This document shows, piece after piece, positions 16,770 to 27,006 of a stretch of 37,417 nt of DNA (its first letter is position 1; every line of letters begins with the position of its first letter). This stretch comes from Enterococcus faecalis 13-SD-W-01 (lineage in GTDB: Bacteria > Bacillota > Bacilli > Lactobacillales > Enterococcaceae), in assembly GCA_000415185.1 (NCBI GenBank), contig KE351655.1, forward strand, positions 50,524 to 87,940. The letters are read 5' to 3'. The notes beneath the pieces were generated by a model. That model made no database searches. It saw nothing but the letters and a program-made list of their open reading frames with translations, and was not told the origin of the DNA. The position numbers and the translations under genes were made by a program.

Positions 16770-17157
16770 TTTTTTCACCTGCTTCCTGGATACACCATTT
16801 GATCAATTCTTCCATACGTTCTTTTTTCCCAGTCAAATGCAGATAGCCCATCAATGCTTCAAAACCGGTAGCTACGCGATATGTTGTGATATCGGCATTT
16901 TTGGCGCTTGTGTGGCTTTTTGAATTACGTCCGCGCCGATAATAAAGAAGCTCATCTTCATTTAAAAGGTCTTCATCTAACATTTTTTTCATCAATTCAG
17001 CTTGAGCTTTTGCTGAAACATAGTACGTGGCTGCTCGATGCAGTTTATTTGGTTTGGTTTGACCTTGGCTGACAAGATAGTCGCGAATATAGATCTCGTA
17101 GATCGCATCGCCTACATATGCCAATGCAAGGCCATTTAATTGCGTATAATCTCTCAT
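16762..17157 (-). CDS. mrnC: Mini-ribonuclease III
   Basis: Mini-III is an RNase III catalytic domain without a dsRNA-binding domain and matures 23S rRNA ends. The 131-residue product has the signature [20 protein letters not shown] with the catalytic aspartate, then [17 protein letters not shown] and the C-terminal [13 protein letters not shown]. The start ATG at 17157 overlaps the cysS stop by 4 bp (ATGA), and GGAG lies 9 bases upstream. A frame extension to TTG at 17172 runs through that site and is rejected. The cysS-mrnC-rlmB order is standard for Firmicutes and couples rRNA processing to rRNA methylation. Confidence 0.94.
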   Translation of the reverse strand: MRDYTQLNGLALAYVGDAIYEIYIRDYLVSQGQTKPNKLHRAATYYVSAKAQAELMKKMLDEDLLNEDELLYYRRGRNSKSHTSAKNADITTYRVATGFEALMGYLHLTGKKERMEELIKWCIQEAGEKNV

Positions 17158-18566
17158 GCTTCTCTTCTCCAACGTGTGCCTTGCGGTGTATCGTCCAACA
17201 ATATTCCTTGTTCTTTTAATTGATCACGGATTTCGTCACTGCGGGCAAAATCACGATTTTTTCTTGCTTGATTTCGTTCTTCGATCAATTTTTCAATGTC
17301 TTCGTCTAATAAATCTTCAGAAACAAATAAAATGCCGAAAATCTCTAGCCAATCTGTGAATAAAGCGGCTCCTTCTTCCAGAACAGCAGCAGAAACTTCT
17401 GCTTGGTCCAAATAAAGGTTCAACCATTTTGCAAGTTCATATACCACAGTTATTCCATTAGCTGCATTAAAATCATCATCCATTTCTTGAATGAAGCGAG
17501 CTTTTAATTCAGCTAATTCTTGGATTTTTTCTTGGTCATCAGATAAAGAAGCTTGTGCATTCTCTTTTCTGAATTGCAGATTATCGAATGTGTTTCTTAA
17601 TTTTTGCAAGTTTGCTGCAGCTTCTTTCAACGTTGTTTCGCTGTAACGAATAGGTCGGCGATACTGTGTCGTTGCCATAAAGAAACGCAAAACTTGCGGG
17701 TCAACTTCTTGGATCATGTCATGGACTGTGACAAAGTTTCCTAGAGATTTACTCATTTTTACATCATCTTCGCCAATCGTCACATAGCCGTTATGCATCC
17801 AATAATTGGCGAATTTTTTCCCTGTTTTTGCTTCACTTTGCGCAATCTCATTTTCATGGTGAGGAAATTCCAAGTCTTGGCCGCCGCCATGAATGTCGAT
17901 CGTTTCGCCAAGGTGTTTTGTTGCCATAACAGAGCATTCGATGTGCCAGCCAGGTCGTCCTTGCCCCCAAGGTGATTCCCAAGAGATTTCATCTGGTTTT
18001 GCACTTTTCCATAACGCAAAATCTAACGGATCTTCTTTCAGCTGCTGTTCTTCACCTGTACGTTGGCTCGCTCCGACTTCTAGTTCATCAATCGATTGGT
18101 CGCTTAATTGTCCATAATTTTTGAATTTTCTTGTTCGGTAGTAAACATCGCCATTCTTTTCATAAGCATACCCATTTTCAATCAGTACTTGAATAAAAGA
18201 AAGGATGTCCGGCATGTGATCCATTACTCGCGGATGAAGAGTTGCTGGTTTGACATTCAGCGCTTTTGTATCTTCTTCAAATGCGTGGATAAAACGGTCG
18301 GCGACTTCAGGTGCTGTAACGCCTAATTCTTTTGCGGCACGGATGATTTTGTCGTCCACATCTGTAAAATTAGAAACAAAGTCGACTAGATATCCGCGAT
18401 ATTCAAAATAACGTCGGATAGTATCAAAAGAAATCGTGCTTCTTGCATTTCCGATATGGATGTAATTATAAACGGTTGGTCCGCAGACATACATCCCTAC
18501 TTTTCCTGCTTCTAAAGGAACAAATTCTTCTTTTTCTCTGGTTAATGTATTATAGATTTTGATCAT
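17154..18566 (-). CDS. cysS: Cysteinyl-tRNA synthetase
   Basis: Charges tRNA-Cys. The 470-residue class I synthetase has the HIGH-type motif HIGN at 37-40, the KMSKS loop at 270-274, and zinc ligands C28, C211, H236 and E240 in [14 protein letters not shown] and FPHHENE. Length matches the family. The ATG overlaps the cysE stop by 4 bp (ATGA), so the two are translationally coupled. The pair makes a cysteine precursor and uses cysteine for charging; both sit behind the T-box leader at 19184-19390. The same mRNA probably continues into mrnC, rlmB and yacP. Confidence 0.97.
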   Translation of the reverse strand: MIKIYNTLTREKEEFVPLEAGKVGMYVCGPTVYNYIHIGNARSTISFDTIRRYFEYRGYLVDFVSNFTDVDDKIIRAAKELGVTAPEVADRFIHAFEEDTKALNVKPATLHPRVMDHMPDILSFIQVLIENGYAYEKNGDVYYRTRKFKNYGQLSDQSIDELEVGASQRTGEEQQLKEDPLDFALWKSAKPDEISWESPWGQGRPGWHIECSVMATKHLGETIDIHGGGQDLEFPHHENEIAQSEAKTGKKFANYWMHNGYVTIGEDDVKMSKSLGNFVTVHDMIQEVDPQVLRFFMATTQYRRPIRYSETTLKEAAANLQKLRNTFDNLQFRKENAQASLSDDQEKIQELAELKARFIQEMDDDFNAANGITVVYELAKWLNLYLDQAEVSAAVLEEGAALFTDWLEIFGILFVSEDLLDEDIEKLIEERNQARKNRDFARSDEIRDQLKEQGILLDDTPQGTRWRREA

Positions 18567-19099
18567 TCTGTTCTCCTTACTTTCTCGCCTCTGATACGAA
18601 CTACTTTTGCTGGGATACCTACTGCCGTTGCTTCATCTGGGATATCGTGCAATACGACGGCACCAGCGCCTATTTTGGCATTTTCGCCAATCACGACTGG
18701 ACCTAAAATCTGCGCGTTTGCAGAGATCATGGCACCTTTTTTCACTGTCGGATGTCTTTTTCCAGCTTGCTTTCCTGTACCGCCAAGCGTTACACCATGA
18801 AATAAAACGACATCTTCCCCAATTTCTGCTGTCTCGCCAATCACGACACCCATACCGTGGTCGATAAAAACACCGCTTGCGATCTGTGCGCCGGGATGGA
18901 TCTCCACACCAGTGAGAAAACGCCAAATTTGTGCGTTGATTTTTGCCAGCAAATAAAACTTATGCTGGTATAGAAAATGTGAGGTCCGATGCCAAAATAA
19001 CGCGTGTAATCCTGGATAAGTCAACAATACTTCAAGGGTGGATCGGGCTGCGGGATCATTTTCTTTGACTGCTCTGACTGCTCGTTTTAACCAGCTCAT
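18563..19099 (-). CDS. cysE: Serine O-acetyltransferase
   Basis: CysE acetylates serine with acetyl-CoA to O-acetylserine, the carbon skeleton for cysteine. The 178-residue product has a short N-terminal helical part and a left-handed beta helix of hexapeptide repeats ([20 protein letters not shown], then [20 protein letters not shown]), with the catalytic His/Asp in FIDHG and the TLGGTGKQ loop. It is shorter at the N terminus than the longer enzymes of Gram-negatives, as in other lactic acid bacteria. The ATG is preceded by GGAGG and GAGGAG. First gene after the T-box; the stop overlaps cysS. Confidence 0.94.
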   Translation of the reverse strand: MSWLKRAVRAVKENDPAARSTLEVLLTYPGLHALFWHRTSHFLYQHKFYLLAKINAQIWRFLTGVEIHPGAQIASGVFIDHGMGVVIGETAEIGEDVVLFHGVTLGGTGKQAGKRHPTVKKGAMISANAQILGPVVIGENAKIGAGAVVLHDIPDEATAVGIPAKVVRIRGEKVRRTE

Positions 19100-19183
19100 C
19101 TCCTCTTCCTCCTGATAAAATCATGACAACTTCTTTCTGACAACTTGTCTTCTGCGCTTAATGCTTCATTTATCATTTCAAAT

Positions 19184-19227
19184 AAAAAAGCGTCTTTAAA
19201 TAAGTTTCCTTATCAAAAGACGCTTTT
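19184..19227 (-). terminator. T-box regulated terminator before cysE
   Basis: The minus strand forms AAAAGCGTCTTTTGATAAG paired with CTTATTTAAAGACGCTTTT around GAAA, with continuing Ts. It lies directly after the T-box sequence, the usual layout where the antiterminator competes with the terminator. Confidence 0.9.
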
Positions 19228-19390
19228 CGCGTGGTTCCACTTTTTTTCACAATCAATGATTGCCTCATAAGCAAAAGTAACGCCTGCTCTACGTTTCCAG
19301 CTACTTGATTCGCTAGAACCACTCCCAGAAGCACTTCGAAAAAGATCGTCAACGGACTCGCACCAAACGCCGCCTCTCTGTAAACATTTC
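19184..19390 (-). promoter_or_regulatory. T-box riboswitch leader of cysE-cysS
   Basis: T-box leaders read the charging state of a specific tRNA and allow transcription when it is uncharged. The minus strand shows AGAGAGG near the start of Stem I, AAGTGGAACCACGCG at 19242-19228 (T-box core) and a terminator straight after. The bulge TGGA would pair with a tRNA 3' end having U73, which fits tRNA-Cys. The specifier is not resolved: TGC at 19333-19331 would be Cys, while GAA-TCA at 19311-19306 in a specifier-like context would be Ser, which clashes with the bulge. Cysteine control is the best inference given the downstream genes. The gap between gltX and cysE (311 bp) is otherwise empty. Confidence 0.9.
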
Positions 19391-19410
19391 TTTTTCTACT
19401 TTTTCTGATC

Positions 19411-20877
19411 TTAATGTTTGTTTAATGCTTGTTCTAAATGCGCTAAAGATTTTTCGCGCCCAAGCAATTCGATTGTATCTGGTAATTCTGGACCGTGCAT
19501 TTGTCCTGAAACAGCGACACGGATCGGCATAAACAAGTTTTTGCCTTTGATGCCTGTTTCTTTTTGGACTGCTTTGATCGATGCTTTGACTGTTGGTGCA
19601 TCGACAACTTCCATTTGTTCAAGCTGTACTTTGAAAGCAGCTAAAACGGTCGGAACTGTTTCGCCTGCTAACACTTCTTTGGCTGCATCGTCTAATACAG
19701 GATGTTCGTTGAAGAATAATGTTGATAGATCAACGATTTCTGCAGCATAACTCATTTGAGGCTGGTATAGGCTGACGATTTTTTTCACCCATTCGATTGT
19801 TTCAGGTGTTGGATCTTTCTCCACACGTCCATCAGCGATCAAATAAGGCAAGCTCATTTCTGTCAATACATCAAGATCCATTTCTTTCATGTAATGGTTG
19901 TTTACCCATTCCAATTTTTTCGCATCGAATGCTGCTGGTGATTTGCTCAAACGGTTAGGATCAAACATTTTGATGATTTCTTCTTGTGAGAAAATCTCGT
20001 CTTCCCCAACTGGAGACCAGCCTAGTAAAGCGATAAAGTTGAACATTGCTTCTGGCAAATAGCCTAATTCGCGGTATTGTTCAATAAATTGAAGAATCGA
20101 TTCATCCCGTTTGCTTAGTTTTTTCCCAGTTTCAGTGTTGATGATCAATGTCATATGTCCAAATGTTGGAGCTTTCCAGCCAAATGCTTCATAGATCATC
20201 AATTGTTTTGGAGTATTCGCGATATGGTCGTCACCACGAAGAACATGAGTGATTTCCATCAAATGGTCGTCCACAGCTACGGCAAAGTTGTATGTTGGCA
20301 TGCCGTCGCGTTTTTGGATAACAAAATCGCCGCCGATATTATCTGATTCAAAAGCGATTTCGCCTTTTACCATATCATCAAATTTATATTCTGTATTTCT
20401 TGGTACACGGAAACGGATAACTGGTTCCATTCCTTGTGCTTCTTTTTCTGCTTGTTCTTCAGGTGTCAAGTTTGCGCATTTTCCAGCATAGTGAGGCATT
20501 TCTCCTCGTGCACGTTGCGCTTCTCTTTCTGCTTCTAATTCATCTTCTGTACAGTAGCATTTGTAAGCACGGTTGCTTGCCAAAAGCTGATCAATCAGCG
20601 GTTGGTAGATTTCTTTTCGTTCTGATTGACGGTAAGGTCCATACTTGCCAGGGTTTTCTGGTGATTCATCCCAGTCCATGCCTAACCAAGCTAAGTTCTC
20701 AAGCTGGCTTTTTTCGCCGTCTTCAATGTTTCTTTTTTGGTCAGTATCCTCGATTCGAATAATGAAGTCTCCATCATTATGGCGAGCAAATAAATAATTG
20801 AACAATGCTGTTCTCGCATTGCCGATATGAAGATGCCCTGTTGGACTTGGTGCATAGCGTACGCGTACTTTCGTCAT
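19411..20877 (-). CDS. gltX: Glutamyl-tRNA synthetase
   Basis: Charges tRNA-Glu, and in organisms without GlnRS also tRNA-Gln for later amidation. The 488-residue class I enzyme begins [20 protein letters not shown] (HIGH motif at about 15-19) and has the second motif KLSKRDES near residue 250. The C-terminal anticodon-binding part ends [16 protein letters not shown]. The ATG follows GAAGAGGAA by about 7 bases. It is separated from yacL by a hairpin terminator and from cysE by the T-box leader, so it may be its own unit. A small perfect hairpin (20912-20929) sits in its leader. Confidence 0.96.
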   Translation of the reverse strand: MTKVRVRYAPSPTGHLHIGNARTALFNYLFARHNDGDFIIRIEDTDQKRNIEDGEKSQLENLAWLGMDWDESPENPGKYGPYRQSERKEIYQPLIDQLLASNRAYKCYCTEDELEAEREAQRARGEMPHYAGKCANLTPEEQAEKEAQGMEPVIRFRVPRNTEYKFDDMVKGEIAFESDNIGGDFVIQKRDGMPTYNFAVAVDDHLMEITHVLRGDDHIANTPKQLMIYEAFGWKAPTFGHMTLIINTETGKKLSKRDESILQFIEQYRELGYLPEAMFNFIALLGWSPVGEDEIFSQEEIIKMFDPNRLSKSPAAFDAKKLEWVNNHYMKEMDLDVLTEMSLPYLIADGRVEKDPTPETIEWVKKIVSLYQPQMSYAAEIVDLSTLFFNEHPVLDDAAKEVLAGETVPTVLAAFKVQLEQMEVVDAPTVKASIKAVQKETGIKGKNLFMPIRVAVSGQMHGPELPDTIELLGREKSLAHLEQALNKH

Positions 20878-20911
20878 TTTTTTCCTCTTCTTTCAAACTA
20901 GACTTGTGTGG

Positions 20912-20929
20912 CTAATAGCAAACTATTAG
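20912..20929 (-). other. Hairpin in the gltX leader
   Basis: CTAATAG, loop CAAA, CTATTAG: a perfect 7-bp stem about 35 bp before the gltX ATG. The role is unknown. Confidence 0.4.
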
Positions 20930-21003
20930 TTCTAAGCAGTAAAATTCATCAAAAATCTTAAAGCTACTCAGCTCAAATTTTACCTTCTCTGAGGGAAATA
21001 GTA

Positions 21004-21036
21004 AAGCCAACTGGCCGAATTTCCGGTCAATTGGCT
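21004..21036 (-). terminator. Terminator after yacL
   Basis: The minus strand forms AGCCAATTGACCG-GAAATT-CGGCCAGTTGGCT, a 13-bp stem with one mismatch, 12 bp past the yacL stop. The following sequence TTACTATTT is only partly U-rich, so read-through into gltX is possible. Confidence 0.65.
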
Positions 21037-21048
21037 GATTTCTTTTAT

Positions 21049-22203
21049 TTAATTTGTCTTTTCTGGCTTGTTTGAATCTTTTTTGTTGTCGATTCCGCGT
21101 CCTGCATGTGCAGGTTTTGCAAAAATCATTCGTCCAGCGGCTGTCTGCAAGGCACTTGTGACAACGACTTCCAGACGTTCATTCATGTAATGCTGTCCGT
21201 CTTCTACAACGACCATTGTTCCATCATCCAGGTAAGCAACCCCTTGTTGACGCTCAGTTCCAGCTTTCACAACTAAAACATTCATGTTCTCGCCTGGGAT
21301 AACGACTGGTTTGACTGCATTTGCTAATGCGTTGATATTCAAGACTGGTACATTTTGGAATTCTGATACTTTGTTCAAATTATAATCATTTGTCACGACT
21401 ACCCCATCAAGAAGTTTTGCTAATTTGATCAATTTGCTGTCTACTTCATTGATATCTTCAAAGTCGCCATCATACATTTCGACAGAGATTCCTTCTTCTT
21501 TCTGCAAAGCATTCAAGATGTCCAGACCTCTGCGCCCGCGAACGCGTTTTAAGCTGTCGCCTGAATCTGCGATGTACTGTAATTCATATAATACAAAATT
21601 AGGGATCAGCAAAGTACCTTCTAAAAATCCTGTTTTTGCAATGTCATAAATCCGGCCATCGATAATGACGCTTGTATCTAAAATTTTATATTTATGGAAA
21701 TTTTCTCCTGATTTCCGTTCTAATACTTGGCTTTCAATTTCTTCTTGCGTTTCTTGCTCGGTTTTTTTGTTCCGAGGTGCAAAGATTCTTTTCCATTCAT
21801 CAATACGTGTTGTACCCATACGGAAACCTAGATAACCTAGAATAATCATCAAAACGATTGGCAATACGCTGTTCACAAAAGGAATCTCTAAGTTATACAA
21901 AGGTGTAGAGATGATTACCCCTAATGTCAGACCAATAATTGCTCCGATTGCTCCGAATAAAAGATACGTGAGACTAAGTTCGCTTAATTTTTGTTCGATT
22001 CGTTTGATGCCTGTTTCGATGTATTTTGCCAATAGCAATGATAATAAAAAGAAAATAAGTGCACCAAGCAAGCTATTGGTAAAATTATTGTTCAGCCAGC
22101 TGTTCGTATGTTGCCCAAGTGCATGCCAAGCTACTGGTAAAAAAGAAATACCCAAGCTTGCACCGGCAATGATCATCAATAATGTGATGACGCGTTTTTG
22201 CAT
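21049..22203 (-). CDS. yacL: PIN/TRAM domain membrane protein YacL
   Basis: A 384-residue protein with four hydrophobic segments in the first 125 residues, a PIN nuclease-like domain (YKILDTSVIIDGRIYDIAKT, IPNFVLYELQYIADS, VVTNDYNLNKV, acidic residues conserved, about 170-290), and a C-terminal TRAM domain (about 300-355). The domain set matches the YacL family next to radA in Firmicutes; the substrate is undefined and RNA binding is suggested by TRAM. The ATG at 22203 has GGGGGA 7 bases upstream, while the upstream in-frame ATG at 22218 lacks a site. It lies 38 bp downstream of radA in the same direction. Confidence 0.92.
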   Translation of the reverse strand: MQKRVITLLMIIAGASLGISFLPVAWHALGQHTNSWLNNNFTNSLLGALIFFLLSLLLAKYIETGIKRIEQKLSELSLTYLLFGAIGAIIGLTLGVIISTPLYNLEIPFVNSVLPIVLMIILGYLGFRMGTTRIDEWKRIFAPRNKKTEQETQEEIESQVLERKSGENFHKYKILDTSVIIDGRIYDIAKTGFLEGTLLIPNFVLYELQYIADSGDSLKRVRGRRGLDILNALQKEEGISVEMYDGDFEDINEVDSKLIKLAKLLDGVVVTNDYNLNKVSEFQNVPVLNINALANAVKPVVIPGENMNVLVVKAGTERQQGVAYLDDGTMVVVEDGQHYMNERLEVVVTSALQTAAGRMIFAKPAHAGRGIDNKKDSNKPEKTN

Positions 22204-22241
22204 AGGACTTTCCCCCATTCTATTTAGAAAATGTTTGTTCG

Positions 22242-23612
22242 TTATTTAAATACCTTATTCAAAGTTTCGGAAATCGTTGATACTCCTACGATCTCAATGC
22301 CATCTGGCTGTTTCCATCCGCCAAGATTGTTTTTTGGCAAATAGACTTTTGTAAAACCTAATTTTTGGACTTCTTTGACTCTTTGTTCAATATGGCTGAC
22401 ACGACGGATTTCTCCAGTCAGACCGATTTCGCCGATGAAACATTCTGTCGGCAGCGTACCTTTTTCTTTATAGCTGGAAGCAATGCTGACAGCAATTGCA
22501 AGATCGATTGCTGGTTCATTTAATTTTACCCCACCAGCTGCTTTTAGATAAGCATCTTGATTTTGGAGCAGCAAACCCGCTCTTTTTTCTAGTACGGCCA
22601 TAATCAATGACACTCGGTTAAAATCAAGCCCTGTTGTCGTTCGCTTCGCATTTCCGAACATCGTCGGTGTAACTAGCGCTTGGATCTCCACCAAAATCGG
22701 TCTTGTTCCTTCCATTGCCACCACGATGGCAGAACCTGTAGCACCCTCTAAACGTTCTTCTAAAAAAATCTGTGAAGGATTCGCTACTTCTTCCAGCCCA
22801 TGCGCATGCATCTCAAAAATACCAATTTCATTGGTTGAGCCGAAACGGTTTTTGACAGCGCGTAAAATCCGGAAGCTGTGATGCTTCTCACCTTCAAAAT
22901 ACAACACCGTATCTACCATATGTTCCAACATTCTTGGTCCCGCAATTGAACCTTCTTTGGTCACGTGTCCTACGATGAAAATGGCGATTCCGTTTGTCTT
23001 GGCGATTTTCAGCAGTTCCGCAGTCGTTTCTCTTACTTGACTTACACTGCCGGCCGCACTTGTGATATCTGGTTGTGTCATCGTTTGGATCGAGTCGATA
23101 ATGACATAATCAGGATGGATCTGTTCGATAGCACGTGAGATTTCCGACATGTCTGTTTCGGCATATAAATAAAACTCGGTGTCGATTTTCCCTAAACGTT
23201 CGGCGCGCAATTTGATCTGCTCTGCACTTTCTTCTCCAGAAACATACAACACTTTACCGCCGATCGCGGCTAATTGCTGCGATACTTGTAAAAGAAGGGT
23301 CGATTTACCGATACCCGGATCGCCGCCGATCAAGACCATTGAGCCTGGAACGACGCCGCCGCCCAACACTCGATTCAATTCTTCTAATTTGGTTTTGACC
23401 CGTGGTTCTTTCTTCGGCACGACTTCTGCGATTTTTGTTGGTCGTGCTTTTTCACCTGTCAAGCTAGTACGATTTCTACGGTCTGTAGTATCTTGTTCGA
23501 TTTCTTCGACCATTGTATTCCATTTTCCGCAATTCGGGCAGCGTCCTAGAAATTTTGGAGATACATAACCGCAATTTTGACAGACAAACTGTACTTTTTG
23601 TTTTTTCGCCAT
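22242..23612 (-). CDS. radA: DNA repair protein RadA
   Basis: RadA is a RecA-like branch-migration ATPase that processes recombination intermediates. The 456-residue protein has an N-terminal zinc finger (C11, C14, C25, C28), a Walker A motif [10 protein letters not shown] at 96-105, the RadA signature [12 protein letters not shown] near residue 255 and a C-terminal Lon-like domain. The ATG has AGGAGGGG about 7 bases upstream. It sits 40 bp after dut. Functionally it complements RecA, encoded in the other block of the window. Confidence 0.96.
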   Translation of the reverse strand: MAKKQKVQFVCQNCGYVSPKFLGRCPNCGKWNTMVEEIEQDTTDRRNRTSLTGEKARPTKIAEVVPKKEPRVKTKLEELNRVLGGGVVPGSMVLIGGDPGIGKSTLLLQVSQQLAAIGGKVLYVSGEESAEQIKLRAERLGKIDTEFYLYAETDMSEISRAIEQIHPDYVIIDSIQTMTQPDITSAAGSVSQVRETTAELLKIAKTNGIAIFIVGHVTKEGSIAGPRMLEHMVDTVLYFEGEKHHSFRILRAVKNRFGSTNEIGIFEMHAHGLEEVANPSQIFLEERLEGATGSAIVVAMEGTRPILVEIQALVTPTMFGNAKRTTTGLDFNRVSLIMAVLEKRAGLLLQNQDAYLKAAGGVKLNEPAIDLAIAVSIASSYKEKGTLPTECFIGEIGLTGEIRRVSHIEQRVKEVQKLGFTKVYLPKNNLGGWKQPDGIEIVGVSTISETLNKVFK

Positions 23613-23652
23613 TGCACTGCCCCTCCTTATGTTGATTTTTTACTTGGTTGTG

Positions 23653-24174
23653 TTATTGATCAGATGAGCCGAAACCGCCGATTCGTTCACTGGAAGTCTG
23701 GTCTTGATCTGCTTTTAAAAACGGTAAGAAGATTCCTTGACCGATCCGTTCACCTTTTTTGATCGTGACATCTTTCAAGCCGAAGTTCACAAATTGGAAC
23801 ATGATATGGCCTTCATTATCTGCATTGTTATAATAATCGCTGTCGATCACGCCGACACCATTTGCTAAGAGCAAGAAACGCTTTAACGGATTGCTTGAAC
23901 GATTCGCTAATTGCAAGAATTCATCTTCGCCCATATATGATTTGATACCTGTTGGCACTAAAACAGGTTTTAAGATTTTTTCGTTTTCTTCGTTTCTGAT
24001 CCAGTCGATCATTGCCGATATGCCTTCTCTGACTCCTGATTTCCATATACTTGGAATCACACGGTCTTCAGCCGCTTCAAAGTCATAGCCCGCTGCGTGA
24101 TGTGTTGCCCGCTGAGGCAGATTGATTTGCTGATCTTTGTATTTAGAAACAATTTCAAATCCTCGTTTTTTCAC
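23653..24174 (-). CDS. dut: dUTP diphosphatase (trimeric type)
   Basis: Hydrolyses dUTP to dUMP, keeping uracil out of DNA and supplying thymidylate. The 173-residue protein shows the five dUTPase motifs: AAGYDFEA, LANRSSNP, GVGVIDSDYYNNADNEG, the ERIGQGIFLP region and the C-terminal ERIGGFGSSD. It carries an insert of about 30 residues (WKSGVREGISAMIDWIRNEE) between motifs 1 and 2, seen in some Firmicute and phage dUTPases. The start is GTG at 24174 with GGAGG 7 bases upstream. First gene of the dut-radA-yacL run, divergent from proB. Confidence 0.92.
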   Translation of the reverse strand: MKKRGFEIVSKYKDQQINLPQRATHHAAGYDFEAAEDRVIPSIWKSGVREGISAMIDWIRNEENEKILKPVLVPTGIKSYMGEDEFLQLANRSSNPLKRFLLLANGVGVIDSDYYNNADNEGHIMFQFVNFGLKDVTIKKGERIGQGIFLPFLKADQDQTSSERIGGFGSSDQ

Positions 24175-24203
24175 TGCTTCTCCTCCTTAATAGTCTACGT
24201 ATT

Positions 24204-24212
24204 ATTTTATCA
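24204..24212 (-). promoter_or_regulatory. Putative extended -10 promoter of dut-radA
   Basis: The minus strand reads TGATAAAAT, an extended -10, about 30 bp before the dut GTG. The -35 is poor. The rest of the 224-bp dut/proB gap is AT-rich and holds the inverted repeat AATCGT-N11-ACGATT near 24290, with no ORF. Confidence 0.45.
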
Positions 24213-24398
24213 TACTCACGCAAACAAATTGACTTCTTTGCAAAATCTTCAAAAAATTCTGTTCTATTTATCAAATTATCTTAAAATCGTTGAGCAAACT
24301 GACGATTCGAGCATGACTTTTGGGAAGAAAACAAGTAAAATGAGGAAAATCGTTTGTAGAAACCGAATGTTTTTATACTATACACTAAGGAGTCTTTT

Positions 24399-25211
24399 AT
24401 GAGAAAAGAAATAACTTCAGCTACCCGAATCATCGTCAAAGTAGGAACGAGTACGCTTGTTCATCCGAATGGAAAGGTCAACCTGACTGCAATCGATCAA
24501 TTGGCCTTCGTTTTATCCGCTTTGCGCCATGAAGGGAAAGACGTGATCTTAGTTTCTTCAGGAGCGATTGGTGTCGGCATGAATCAAATGAATTTGAACG
24601 AACGGCCAGCGACTATTCCTGAACAACAAGCGATTGCGGCAATCGGGCAATCTGAATTAATGAATATCTATAATCATCGTTTTCACGCTTATAGTCAGCA
24701 AACAGCGCAAATCTTAATGACAAGAGATGTGATTTCGTTTCCTGAAAGCCGAAAAAACGTAGCAAATACTTTTGAACAATTACTGCTGAAAGGAGTTGTT
24801 CCGATCGTCAACGAAAATGATACTGTTTCAATTGAAGAATTAGATCATTTGACTACATTCGGCGACAATGACCAGCTTTCCGCAATCGTTGCCCAGCTAG
24901 TCCAAGCAGACTTGCTCATCATGCTTTCTGATATCGACGGTTTTTACTCAGACAACCCTGTCAGCAACCCAGACGCAGAATTGTACCATACCATTACTGC
25001 AATCGATGAACAAACAATGGCCAAAGCTGGAGGCAAAGGCAGTTCATTCGGTACTGGCGGCATGCAAAGCAAATTGAAAGCTGCGTCCAGAATACTTGAT
25101 CTAAACAAAGCAATGGTCTTAGCAAATGGACAGCAGCCAGCAATCATTTTTGACATTTTAAAAGGAAAAGAAATCGGTACTTTATTTAAACGCAAGGAGG
25201 AAAAAGTATGA
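24399..25211 (+). CDS. proB: Glutamate 5-kinase
   Basis: Phosphorylates glutamate as the first step to proline and is usually feedback-inhibited by proline. The 270-residue protein is the amino acid kinase domain alone: [50 protein letters not shown] and the C-terminal [14 protein letters not shown]. The PUA domain found in the 367-residue E. coli enzyme is missing, as in many lactic acid bacteria. The ATG follows AAGGAG by 6 bases. It overlaps proA by 4 bp (ATGA). A possible promoter is TTGTAG, 16 bp, TACTAT at about 24353-24380. Confidence 0.95.
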   Translation: MRKEITSATRIIVKVGTSTLVHPNGKVNLTAIDQLAFVLSALRHEGKDVILVSSGAIGVGMNQMNLNERPATIPEQQAIAAIGQSELMNIYNHRFHAYSQQTAQILMTRDVISFPESRKNVANTFEQLLLKGVVPIVNENDTVSIEELDHLTTFGDNDQLSAIVAQLVQADLLIMLSDIDGFYSDNPVSNPDAELYHTITAIDEQTMAKAGGKGSSFGTGGMQSKLKAASRILDLNKAMVLANGQQPAIIFDILKGKEIGTLFKRKEEKV

Positions 25212-26455
25212 TTGATTTGACACAACTTGGTAAAGACGCACAAAAAGCAGCGCGCGCTACAGCATTGATGGAAACCGCCGAAAAAAATCAGCTATTGCTG
25301 CAAATGGCAGACGCGATCGAAGCGCAGAAAGAAGCAATTTTAGAAGCAAATCAACTAGACATTGATCACGCAAAACAAAACGAGATCAGCGATACGATGA
25401 TTGATCGGCTTGCGCTTTCAGATGAACGTATTGCTGAAATGGCAAAAGGCATCCGGAAAGTAGCTCAATTAGAAGATCCAATCGGCAAAGTCGATCGTAT
25501 GTGGAAAAATGAAGACAATTTATTGATTGGTCAAAAAAGAGTTCCTTTAGGTGTCATCGGGATTATTTATGAATCTCGGCCAAACGTAACGACAGATGCC
25601 GCTGCTTTGGCATTCAAATCCGGAAATGCTGTGATTTTACGCGGCGGCAAAGAAGCATTCTTTTCTAACCAAGCAATTGTCAAAGTCCTTCAAGATACAC
25701 TAGAAAAAGCAGAAACTCCTGTTCAAGCCGTCCAATTTGTCAATGACACTTCTCATGAAACAGCGGATAAATTGATGAAATTGACAGATTATCTTGATGT
25801 TTTGATTCCTAGAGGCGGGGCTTCGCTTATCCAGCGCGTAAAAACAAATGCAACAGTGCCTATTATTGAAACTGGTACAGGAAATAACCATATTTATATC
25901 GACAAAGGCGCGCAATTGGAAATGGCCCGATCTATTCTGGTAAATGCCAAAGCTTCCCGCCCCTCTGTCTGCAATGCAGCAGAAACATTGCTTATCCATT
26001 CCGAGATTGCGCCCTTCTTTCTGCCAGTATTAGAAAAAGCACTTGTGGACGCTGGCGTTTCTTTACGTGCAGATCTTAGAGCAGCCGAATACCTTGATAC
26101 AGCATTTCCAGCAACCGAAGAAGATTGGTCAACGGAATTTCTAGATTTTATTTTAGCTGTCAAAGTCGTTGATTCTATGGACGAAGCAATCGAACATATC
26201 AATCAATATGGCACCAAACATTCTGAAGCAATCATCACTGAAAGCTATGAAAACAGCCAACGATTCTTAAATGAAGTTGATGCGGCGGCTGTCTATGTCA
26301 ATGCGTCCACCCGTTTTACAGACGGTTCAGTGTTTGGTTTTGGTTCAGAAATCGGAATCTCTACTCAAAAATTACATGCCCGCGGTCCAATGGGGTTAAA
26401 TGAACTGACTTCAACGAAATACATCATTTACGGGGATGGACAGATTCGATCCTAA
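25208..26455 (+). CDS. proA: Glutamate-5-semialdehyde dehydrogenase
   Basis: Reduces glutamyl-5-phosphate with NADPH to glutamate semialdehyde, which cyclises to the ProC substrate. The 415-residue protein has the nucleotide-binding segment [20 protein letters not shown], the [10 protein letters not shown] stretch and the catalytic cysteine C255 in [14 protein letters not shown]. The C-terminal [20 protein letters not shown] is conserved. It starts in the last bases of proB (ATGA overlap), so the labile phosphate intermediate can pass between coupled partners. The 200-bp space downstream lacks a clear terminator and holds the parS-like site. Confidence 0.97.
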   Translation: MIDLTQLGKDAQKAARATALMETAEKNQLLLQMADAIEAQKEAILEANQLDIDHAKQNEISDTMIDRLALSDERIAEMAKGIRKVAQLEDPIGKVDRMWKNEDNLLIGQKRVPLGVIGIIYESRPNVTTDAAALAFKSGNAVILRGGKEAFFSNQAIVKVLQDTLEKAETPVQAVQFVNDTSHETADKLMKLTDYLDVLIPRGGASLIQRVKTNATVPIIETGTGNNHIYIDKGAQLEMARSILVNAKASRPSVCNAAETLLIHSEIAPFFLPVLEKALVDAGVSLRADLRAAEYLDTAFPATEEDWSTEFLDFILAVKVVDSMDEAIEHINQYGTKHSEAIITESYENSQRFLNEVDAAAVYVNASTRFTDGSVFGFGSEIGISTQKLHARGPMGLNELTSTKYIIYGDGQIRS

Positions 26456-26536
26456 TACGCGCTTTTTTTTGAGAACCTGTTTGCTTGCAAAGAAGCAGAA
26501 CCTTTTGACAAACGAACGATTTTCACTTATTCTATG

Positions 26537-26552
26537 TGTTCCCCGTGAAACA
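26537..26552. promoter_or_regulatory. Candidate parS site (Spo0J/ParB binding)
   Basis: TGTTCCCCGTGAAACA differs from the parS form TGTTCCACGTGAAACA at one central base, and from the palindromic TGTTTCACGTGAAACA at two. parS sites recruit ParB near the replication origin. The gltX/cysE/cysS/sigH neighbourhood is close to the origin in many Firmicutes, which supports the idea. It lies in the 200-bp space between proA and the next gene. Confidence 0.5.
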
Positions 26553-26655
26553 TTTTCTTATATTTCTTCATTATTCAGCAGGATTTCTGCTAGAATAAGG
26601 AGAAAGCAAATAAGAAAGCATTCACTTAGTTCGCTTATGTTAGAAAGGTGTTTCC

Positions 26656-27000
26656 ATGATTGAAATCATAACGATATTGATCGTGTATCTCATTTCCTTG
26701 AATCTTTCTGCTTTTTTTGGAGTAGGATTGCTGAGCCTCTTTTTTCAATTTAAAAAGAAAAAAGATCAGATGGGCAAAGACAGCTGGAATCACTACTTTG
26801 AAAAAATCGGCCCTCAAGGATTATTGATCCGATTATATATCAGCTATATGTTTGCGTTAAGTATTCTTTCCGCAGCAAACTATTTCGTGTTTTTTGACCA
26901 TTCTCTTCCTTATTCATTGATGCTATTAGCAGCTGGTATTTTCCATTTGGGTTATAAATACCATTTGAATAAAGATCAGATTAAACAAAAATTCCACTGA
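26656..27000 (+). CDS. Small membrane protein of unknown function
   Basis: A 114-residue protein that I do not recognise. It has an N-terminal hydrophobic segment (residues 2-31), a short basic stretch KKKKDQMGKDSW, then two further hydrophobic segments around residues 57-75 and 83-102, and a basic tail. It probably spans the membrane three times. The ATG follows AAAGGTG by 6 bases, a convincing start. It lies downstream of proA in the same direction and ends at a strong bidirectional terminator. No motif suggests a function. Confidence 0.75.
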   Translation: MIEIITILIVYLISLNLSAFFGVGLLSLFFQFKKKKDQMGKDSWNHYFEKIGPQGLLIRLYISYMFALSILSAANYFVFFDHSLPYSLMLLAAGIFHLGYKYHLNKDQIKQKFH

Positions 27001-27006
27001 AACAGT

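Noticed and set aside
19306-19311. Serine specifier call for the cysE T-box
   Set aside because: The TGGA bulge predicts U73, which tRNA-Ser does not normally carry, and the downstream genes are cysE-cysS; left unresolved rather than called.
24290-24320. Shared 11-mer GATTCGAGCAT between the proB upstream region and the repeat at 10.1 kb
   Set aside because: An 11-base match is expected by chance many times in 37 kb, and the flanks do not align.
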